From a virus, in IMG/VR virus record IMGVR_UViG_3300042261_001312, positions 62,001 through 126,000 of that record: a stretch of DNA of 64,000 bases; one strand, written 5' to 3'. The translations under genes were made by a program, and so were the position numbers. The notes under the pieces are model-generated. The model was not told the DNA's origin, did not search any database, and was given only the letters and a program-made list of their open reading frames with translations. Below are positions 59,275-64,000 of this stretch, piece after piece (positions within the stretch are counted from its first letter, which is position 1; every line of letters starts with the position of its first letter).

Positions 59275-60012
59275 TTATTGTTTTTTATATTTAATTATTT
59301 TTTCAAAATCAGAATTGTCAATTAAGTCAGCAATTTGTAGTGCTTCTAATGAACCTGCTTTAATATTTTCGTTATAAGGTCTTTTAAATTTAATTAACTT
59401 CTTACCCCAAGGAGTGCCAAGTTGCAATAATTCAGGGTCTGTTGTGATTAACACATCAATATCGTCCCACATTTCAGTTGCTTTATCAACAAAACGAATG
59501 TTTTTGAATCTTGCAGTCATTTTACTTAAAAAGAACAAAGTTGAAGGAATACTAAAACGATTCTCAACGGACAATAAGGTAAAATTCACACTATCACCAT
59601 ATTTCAACAAGAAATTATTAACGTGCAAGTCCATTTGTTTGTACATAATAGGTGCAGATGCATGAATTTCAAACACAAAATCTTCATACATAAATCTATT
59701 ATATACTTCTTTTGCGGTTAATTCAATTTTTTGAGGTGCTTTAAACAAAAAAGCATCTGCAGGTGCTTCACCAAGTTTTTCATCGTGTTGATAGTCCAAA
59801 GGATTAATGTCTTCTGGCATATCTTCTGGTTCTTTTAATTCTTTAATAATTTCAACCTTGTCTTCCCATTTATAATGTTTGAAGAAATCATAGACATATG
59901 GCTGACTTGGTATTCCTTCCTCACCAAATTCCTGTGCATAAAACCTGTCGAATTGTAACCATTTTGCTCTAAAAATTTCATTAATGTCAATTCCGACTCT
60001 TAATTTACTCAT
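59275..60012 (-). CDS. HAD-like (nucleotidase-type) protein
   Basis: 245 aa. Starts LRVGIDINEIFRAKW, where Asp-Ile-Asn replaces the usual DxDxT/V; the nucleophile Asp is present but the second Asp is Asn. Later IDVLITTDPELLQLGTPWG and KKLIKFKRPYNE look like motifs III/IV of 5-prime nucleotidases of the HAD fold. It may be a sugar or nucleotide phosphatase or an inactive relative. Three bases upstream of the GT-B gene. Confidence 0.45.
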   Translation of the reverse strand: MSKLRVGIDINEIFRAKWLQFDRFYAQEFGEEGIPSQPYVYDFFKHYKWEDKVEIIKELKEPEDMPEDINPLDYQHDEKLGEAPADAFLFKAPQKIELTAKEVYNRFMYEDFVFEIHASAPIMYKQMDLHVNNFLLKYGDSVNFTLLSVENRFSIPSTLFFLSKMTARFKNIRFVDKATEMWDDIDVLITTDPELLQLGTPWGKKLIKFKRPYNENIKAGSLEALQIADLIDNSDFEKIIKYKKQ

Positions 60013-60286
60013 GTTTATCTTTTTTTAAATTCTCCAATTGAAATTGAAGTGCTTCTTGTAATTTTTTCATCATTTCGGTGTGTTCAGCAATTAATTCTGG
60101 CTCTGTAATATATTTTGGATTAATGCATTCTATTCTTGTATCAACACTGTTTGTTGGAAGTAGAATTACTTCACCATCGAATGTTGATGGAATAATTTTT
60201 TCACCTACTTTATGAACAAATGTTGAGATGTCCTCACTACGCACACCCGAAACACCAACATATATTACTAAAATTTTAGTCTCCAT
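60005..60286 (-). CDS. Hypothetical protein, 93 aa
   Basis: ATG at 60286, inside the end of the PhoH gene (11-base overlap), rather than the TTG further upstream. Strand-rich N-terminus (METKILVIYVGVSGVRSEDI) and a charged helical end. Overlaps the HAD-like start by 8 bases. No family recognised. Confidence 0.55.
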   Translation of the reverse strand: METKILVIYVGVSGVRSEDISTFVHKVGEKIIPSTFDGEVILLPTNSVDTRIECINPKYITEPELIAEHTEMMKKLQEALQFQLENLKKDKHE

Positions 60287-61094
60287 TGCTTTCAACTAAT
60301 ATTTGTTTTCTAACGTTATTTGTTGAACTACCAGATTCAATCAAATATTCTTTAAATCTGGTTTCAATTAAATCAATAATCGGATTTCGTACATTGGTGT
60401 CTTCTTCACTCATTTCAATACTACCAATATTTGAATCATTTTTGAACATCATCAATAAAGATTCTAATGAACTTTCTTTTTTATTCTTCATGTCAATTTG
60501 ATTCATATCACCAAGAAGAATAATTTTACTATTACTACCAATGCGAGTAAGTAATGTTCTTGAGTTATCTAAAGAAACATTTTGCATTTCATCTGCAATT
60601 ATAATACAGTCATCTAAACTAGCACCTCGCATATATGCAAGAGGAAACGGTCTTATTATTTCTCTATCAATAAGTGCTTTAATTGATGATTCATTAATAA
60701 TTTTTTCCATATTAATGTAAAAACTCCACATAAAGGGTTCAATCTTTTCCTTCATATCCCCTTTCAAAAACCCTAATTCCTCACCTTTTAATGTAGTTAC
60801 TGATTTAACTAGATAAATTCGTTTAAATCTATTTGTATTTTTTCTAAGCAAACTCAAAGCATATGCCATTGCAACGAACGTCTTGCCCGTTCCTGCAGGT
60901 CCTGCGCAGATCGTAATTTCATTATTTTTTATCGAGTTAATTAATTTTTTTTGGCTTTCATTTTTTGCCAAAATTTTAATATCACTTGGAATTAGTTTAC
61001 TTATTTCGTCTTTTAATCTTGAAATTTGTTCACTACTATTAACCGATATTATTTCTTCAAAATCTTTGTTTTCCTTAACTCTATCTCTAGCCAT
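60276..61094 (-). CDS. phoH: PhoH-like ATPase
   Basis: 272 aa. AILAK-region NESQKKLINSIKNNEITICAG runs into Walker A AGPAGTGKTFVAMAYAL (about 58-66); then IYLVKSVTTLKGEELGFLKGD, LAYMRGASLDDCIIIADEMQNV (Walker B, about 170) and KIILLGDMNQIDMK (sensor). These are the hallmarks of PhoH, an RNA/NTP-driven helicase-like ATPase common in phages. First gene of the minus-strand operon that runs to the late sigma gene. An 80-base-plus leader is AT-rich; no clear host box was found. Confidence 0.88.
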   Translation of the reverse strand: MARDRVKENKDFEEIISVNSSEQISRLKDEISKLIPSDIKILAKNESQKKLINSIKNNEITICAGPAGTGKTFVAMAYALSLLRKNTNRFKRIYLVKSVTTLKGEELGFLKGDMKEKIEPFMWSFYINMEKIINESSIKALIDREIIRPFPLAYMRGASLDDCIIIADEMQNVSLDNSRTLLTRIGSNSKIILLGDMNQIDMKNKKESSLESLLMMFKNDSNIGSIEMSEEDTNVRNPIIDLIETRFKEYLIESGSSTNNVRKQILVESNGD

Positions 61095-61197
61095 ATTTAA
61101 TGTATTACTTTAATTATTTTTTGTAAATTATTACTAATTACACATAGTAATACGATTTTTAAATAAAAATCTTGAATTGTTACAAAATTTTTTTTAT

Positions 61198-61207
61198 AGT
61201 ATTTATT
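61198..61207 (+). promoter_or_regulatory. Late-type promoter motif AGTATTTATT
   Basis: 25 bases before the ATG at 61233. Confidence 0.7.
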
Positions 61208-61232
61208 GAAAAAGTATAAAATTTTATAAAAT

Positions 61233-62135
61233 ATGGAAAATAATAAAGTACCACAAAAAGAAAGTATTGCTGATGCATTAAAAAAGTATAAAGAAAATAA
61301 TGCTCAAGAAGAAGGAAAAGTTTCAAATATTTCAATTCCAAAGCCAACTTCATTTAATCAAGAAGATTATGAAAAGACTATGGCAAAAGAAACTGATCCT
61401 GATCTAATGACTTCTTATGAAGTGGTTAAATTACCATCAAAAGGTTTATTTTATGCAAATAGAATATCTGAAGTTAATGTTGAGTACATGACATCAAAAG
61501 ATGAGGACTTATTAACTACACCGTCTTTAATTGAAAATGGAACTGTTTTGGATAAACTTTTAAAAAGAAAAATCAAAACTCAAGGTGTTAACGTTGATGA
61601 ATTATTGCAGGGTGATAGAGAAGCAATTGTTTTATTCTTACGTACTTCAAGTTATGGTTCAGATTATACTGTCCAAGTAACTGACCCAAGGAGTGGTGTA
61701 CCATTTACAACGAAAGTTGATTTATTACAACTTAGATATAAAGAACCGAAAGAACTTCCAAACGAATTTGGATACTTTACAGTTGAATTGCCAATGCGTA
61801 AAAAGACAGTCACATTTAAATTATTGAGTTCTGGGGAAGAAAACATGATTTTCAAAAAAGCAGAATCAATTAAAGAAGTTTATAACGAAGAATTTAGTCA
61901 ATATAATACTTTGAAATTAAAAGCACATGTTGTTGCAATTAATGAAAAAACTGATAGGTCTTATATTAATAGATTTATTGATGCAATGCCAGCATTAGAT
62001 GCATTTACAATCCGTAAAAGAATATTGGAAGTATCACCCGGTATTGATATGAATTATGAATTTATGACCAATGATGGATATGTTTTTAATGCATCTTTAA
62101 CACTAGGTATAGATTTTTTTTTCCCCAGCATTTAG
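61233..62135 (+). CDS. Tail assembly chaperone / T4 gp26-like baseplate protein
   Basis: 300 aa. Central part matches the T4 base-plate (gp26-type) family: VVKLPSKGLFYANRISEVNV, TTPSLIENGTVLDKLLKRKI, VDELLQGDREAIVLFLRTSSYG and YFTVELPMRKKTVTFKL. First 50 residues are a disordered leader. It stops at TAG 62133, just after a run of nine T and inside the loop of a GC-rich hairpin; a -1 slip continues it (see 62117-62141). Placed directly before the tape measure gene, where tail chaperones always lie. Confidence 0.72.
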   Translation: MENNKVPQKESIADALKKYKENNAQEEGKVSNISIPKPTSFNQEDYEKTMAKETDPDLMTSYEVVKLPSKGLFYANRISEVNVEYMTSKDEDLLTTPSLIENGTVLDKLLKRKIKTQGVNVDELLQGDREAIVLFLRTSSYGSDYTVQVTDPRSGVPFTTKVDLLQLRYKEPKELPNEFGYFTVELPMRKKTVTFKLLSSGEENMIFKKAESIKEVYNEEFSQYNTLKLKAHVVAINEKTDRSYINRFIDAMPALDAFTIRKRILEVSPGIDMNYEFMTNDGYVFNASLTLGIDFFFPSI

Positions 62136-62141
62136 CGGGGG
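62117..62141 (+). promoter_or_regulatory. Probable programmed -1 frameshift site
   Basis: Slippery T-TTT-TTC (62117-62123) at the end of a T9 run, then the hairpin CCCC-a-GC/GC-g-GGGG (62123-62140) whose loop holds the zero-frame stop. The -1 frame is open from the slip through to 62323. Zero spacer between slip and stem is shorter than usual. Confidence 0.65.
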
Positions 62142-62326
62142 AATATAAAAAAATGGTCGATGAAGAGATATTCATATTGACCAAACACGCTAAATTTCAG
62201 GCAGAATATATTGAAAACTTACCAATTTACCGCAGACGACATTTCTTATTTCTATTACAAAAAGAAAATGAAGAAATTGAAAAAATGCAAGAAAAGGTAA
62301 GAAATAAAAGCACAAGACCAAGATAA
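62123..62326 (+). CDS. Frameshift extension of the tail chaperone (T part)
   Basis: In the -1 frame: PQHLAGEYKKMVDEEIFILT, then KHAKFQAEYIENLPIYRRRH and a Lys/Glu-rich end, stop TAA at 62324-62326. Fused product would be about 364 aa. This equals the GT arrangement of lambda and the gp26/gp51 pair of T4 placed before the tape measure gene. Alternatively the ATG at 62153 starts an independent 57-aa protein; both could occur. Confidence 0.6.
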   Translation, partial: PQHLAGEYKKMVDEEIFILTKHAKFQAEYIENLPIYRRRHFLFLLQKENEEIEKMQEKVRNKSTRPR

Positions 62327-62343
62327 CACAATTTCTTGGTCTT
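62314..62343 (+). terminator. Intrinsic terminator
   Basis: AAGACCAAGA (62314-62323) pairs with TCTTGGTCTT (62334-62343). It abuts the next late-type promoter with no gap. Confidence 0.75.
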
Positions 62344-62353
62344 TGTATTTATA
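62344..62353 (+). promoter_or_regulatory. Late-type promoter motif TGTATTTATA
   Basis: 17 bases before the tape measure ATG at 62371, immediately after the terminator. Confidence 0.65.
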
Positions 62354-62370
62354 TAAAACGTTAAATTATC

Positions 62371-64000
62371 ATGGCAAAAAACCCTGTTAAAGTAGATGCA
62401 ACTAATCTCAAACAAGTTAATGATTTATTAGCAGAACAAGCCAATAAATATAGAGAAATTGGTGCAGTAGAAGAGGCTATTTTCCTAAAACATAAAATGG
62501 AGGAAAATAACAGAAAAGTTATTAATGATTTACTTGCTGAACAAGTTAGATTAGTTAATGATACATCACTTAGTGAAGCAACCAGAAATGCTGAATTAAG
62601 AAAAATAGAAAAAACTATAACTGAGATTACTGCTGAACAAGGCAAGTTAAATAAGCAACTTAAAATAGAAAATGAATTATTAAAATCAAGTTTAACTTGG
62701 AGACAACTTGGGGTAAATGTTGCAAAAGAAATGGGCAACCAATTAAAAATTGGTTGGACTTATTTACAAGCATCTGATAAAGTAATTAAATCAACAATTC
62801 TTAATTTAGGATTGTCTGGTGCAAAAGCAAGTGCAATGAGATTATCTTTTGAACAATCCGTTAGTGCTGTAAGTCTATTGGGTGGAAACTTAGAGGATAT
62901 TCAAAAAATAATGGAAGGATTTGCTGATGAAACAGGCAGAGCACGTGCATTATCAGCACAGATGATTGAAGATATTACTGCAATTGGTAAAGGTACTGGA
63001 TTAGGAGTTGAACAAGCGACTAGACTTGCTGGACAATTTGAATACATGGGACTTAATGCAAAAAGCAGTATGGATTTTGTACAAGGTGTGGTTGATACTT
63101 CTGAAAGAATGGGAGTTAATACAACCAAAGTATTAAAAAATGTTACCGATAATTTCAAAAAATTAAGCACATATACTTTTCAGGGTGGTGTAAAAGCAAT
63201 GGGTCAAATGGCGATGAGTGCTGAAAAGACTAAAGTTGAAATGACCACAGCATTAAATGTTGCTGAAGCAACAAGAAGTTTAGATAAAGTAATTGAACTA
63301 GGTGCTAATCTGCAAGTTATGGGTGGAGAGTTCGCTAAAATGGACCCATTCCAATGGTTATATATCGCTCGTAACGAGCCAGATAAAATGACTGAAAAAA
63401 TTTCTGAAATGACCAAGGGAATATATACCCTTAGAAAAAATTCAGATGGTACGTTTGAAAAATTCATTTCACCTGAAGATAGAGATAGATTATCTAATGT
63501 TGCTAAAACATTAGGAATTGCCGAAGAAGAAATGTTTAAAATTGCTCAAAGAAGACTCGATTTAACCATGCTAGATAAGCAAACTGCTGGATTGGGTTTA
63601 AATAAACGTGAAAAAGAGTTGATTCAAGGTGCTGCTACAATGAATACTGCAACAGGTAAGTATCAAGTATTACTTGGCGGTACTATGAGAGATATAAGCA
63701 CTTTAACAAAAGAACAAGCAAATGCATTTGCTAGTGAACAAGTCTTACTTAAAGAAAGAGCAAAAGAAGCACAAACATTTGATGAAGCATTTAAAAATAC
63801 AGTTAATGCATTAAAAGGTGCTTTATTACCATTTTTAAAAACAATAAATTCAGTTTTAAGTAATGTGAGAGCAGTAACTGACCCAATTGTTGGAAAATTT
63901 GGAATGTGGGGTGCTGCTGGTTTATTATTGAGTGCAGGTATTGTTTGGAAAGGACTTATAAGTGGACTTAGTATTCTTGCTAATAATTTGGCAAATAAAT
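62371..64000 (+). CDS. Tape measure protein (partial, runs off the window)
   Basis: 543 codons are present with no stop. Starts MAKNPVKVDATNLKQVNDLL. Long helical stretches with heptads (residues 1-130), repeated Ala/Gly-rich helices (ISAVSLLGGNLEDI-like), and a hydrophobic helix near the edge (FGMWGAAGLLLSAGIVWKGL). It sets tail length and occupies the tube before injection. T4 gp29 is the analogue. Position right after the chaperone pair supports it. Confidence 0.75.
   Translation, partial: MAKNPVKVDATNLKQVNDLLAEQANKYREIGAVEEAIFLKHKMEENNRKVINDLLAEQVRLVNDTSLSEATRNAELRKIEKTITEITAEQGKLNKQLKIENELLKSSLTWRQLGVNVAKEMGNQLKIGWTYLQASDKVIKSTILNLGLSGAKASAMRLSFEQSVSAVSLLGGNLEDIQKIMEGFADETGRARALSAQMIEDITAIGKGTGLGVEQATRLAGQFEYMGLNAKSSMDFVQGVVDTSERMGVNTTKVLKNVTDNFKKLSTYTFQGGVKAMGQMAMSAEKTKVEMTTALNVAEATRSLDKVIELGANLQVMGGEFAKMDPFQWLYIARNEPDKMTEKISEMTKGIYTLRKNSDGTFEKFISPEDRDRLSNVAKTLGIAEEEMFKIAQRRLDLTMLDKQTAGLGLNKREKELIQGAATMNTATGKYQVLLGGTMRDISTLTKEQANAFASEQVLLKERAKEAQTFDEAFKNTVNALKGALLPFLKTINSVLSNVRAVTDPIVGKFGMWGAAGLLLSAGIVWKGLISGLSILANNLANK

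Noticed and set aside
1-64000. Alternative genetic code with stop reassignment
   Set aside because: TAA, TAG and TGA all end genes (for example 4678, 15483 and 9976) and no in-frame stop interrupts a conserved domain; no suppressor tRNA found.
1-64000. Integrase, attachment sites or prophage borders
   Set aside because: No recombinase gene or direct-repeat border is visible; the content fits a virulent phage genome segment.

Overview
The window is a piece of a large, AT-rich tailed-phage genome, a myovirus with T4-type head and tail genes. The host is probably a member of the Bacteroidota. Three things point to that host. Several operons are preceded by a TTTG box, 18-20 bases, then TATATTTG, which is the Bacteroidota housekeeping promoter pattern. 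Start codons sit behind A-rich leaders without Shine-Dalgarno sequences. Stops are ordinary TAA, TAG and TGA. There is no integrase, rRNA, CRISPR array or bacterial housekeeping gene.

Layout. 1-3400: end of a homing endonuclease gene, two small early genes, and a minus-strand RNA cluster (tRNA-Gln UUG, a type II tRNA with a UUG anticodon, tRNA-Gln CUG, tRNA-His, a broken tRNA, two tRNA-Pro UGG of which one is type II, and a tRNA-ended RNA of about 235 nt), interrupted by an ATP-grasp gene and an endonuclease gene. 3400-13260: internal or accessory virion genes, a LamG-like adhesin, a gp88-family protein, a nucleotidyltransferase and a 798-aa acidic/basic core protein. 13270-28800: the head module in T4 order (terminase large subunit, portal, core proteins, prohead protease, scaffold, major capsid protein), interrupted on the minus strand by a 1533-aa hub-like protein and a lytic transglycosylase. 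28880-33400: a Mom-like/GIY-YIG fusion and a minus-strand early operon with a UvrD-type helicase. 33450-36600: neck-type genes and tagged proteins including a kinase and an ADP-ribosyltransferase-like protein. 36600-41930: an early nucleotide-metabolism operon (thymidylate synthase, dUTPase). 42000-56350: tail genes (tail completion, sheath, tube, spike OB protein, baseplate). 56400-61100: an early operon with PhoH, a HAD-like protein, two glycosyltransferases and a gp55-like late sigma factor. 61200-64000: tail chaperone with a probable -1 frameshift extension, then the start of the tape measure protein, cut by the window edge.

Two promoter classes organise the genes. Structural genes on both strands are preceded by AGTATTTAT(A/T/G), a probable late promoter. 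Minus-strand metabolic operons carry the host-like TTTG/TATATTTG promoter. The gp55-like sigma factor is in a minus-strand metabolic block, so an early-to-late switch is plausible.

The most interesting feature is a shared N-terminal peptide (consensus K-D-S/T-K-x-R-L-F-E-V-M followed by N/D-P-D-F-K) on five otherwise unrelated proteins. In three of them it ends in L/I-N-E. The same I-N-E triplet lies at residues 58-60 of the major capsid protein, near where T4 gp23 is cleaved by the prohead protease. I infer a capsid-targeting and injection tag removed by the phage protease, with a polynucleotide-kinase-like protein and an ADP-ribosyltransferase-like protein as cargo. Other notable points are two probable -1 frameshift sites, a promoter in the loop of a terminator, several structured RNAs and a Mom-like DNA-modification protein fused to a homing endonuclease. 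All function calls are from reading the sequence; no database search was run.
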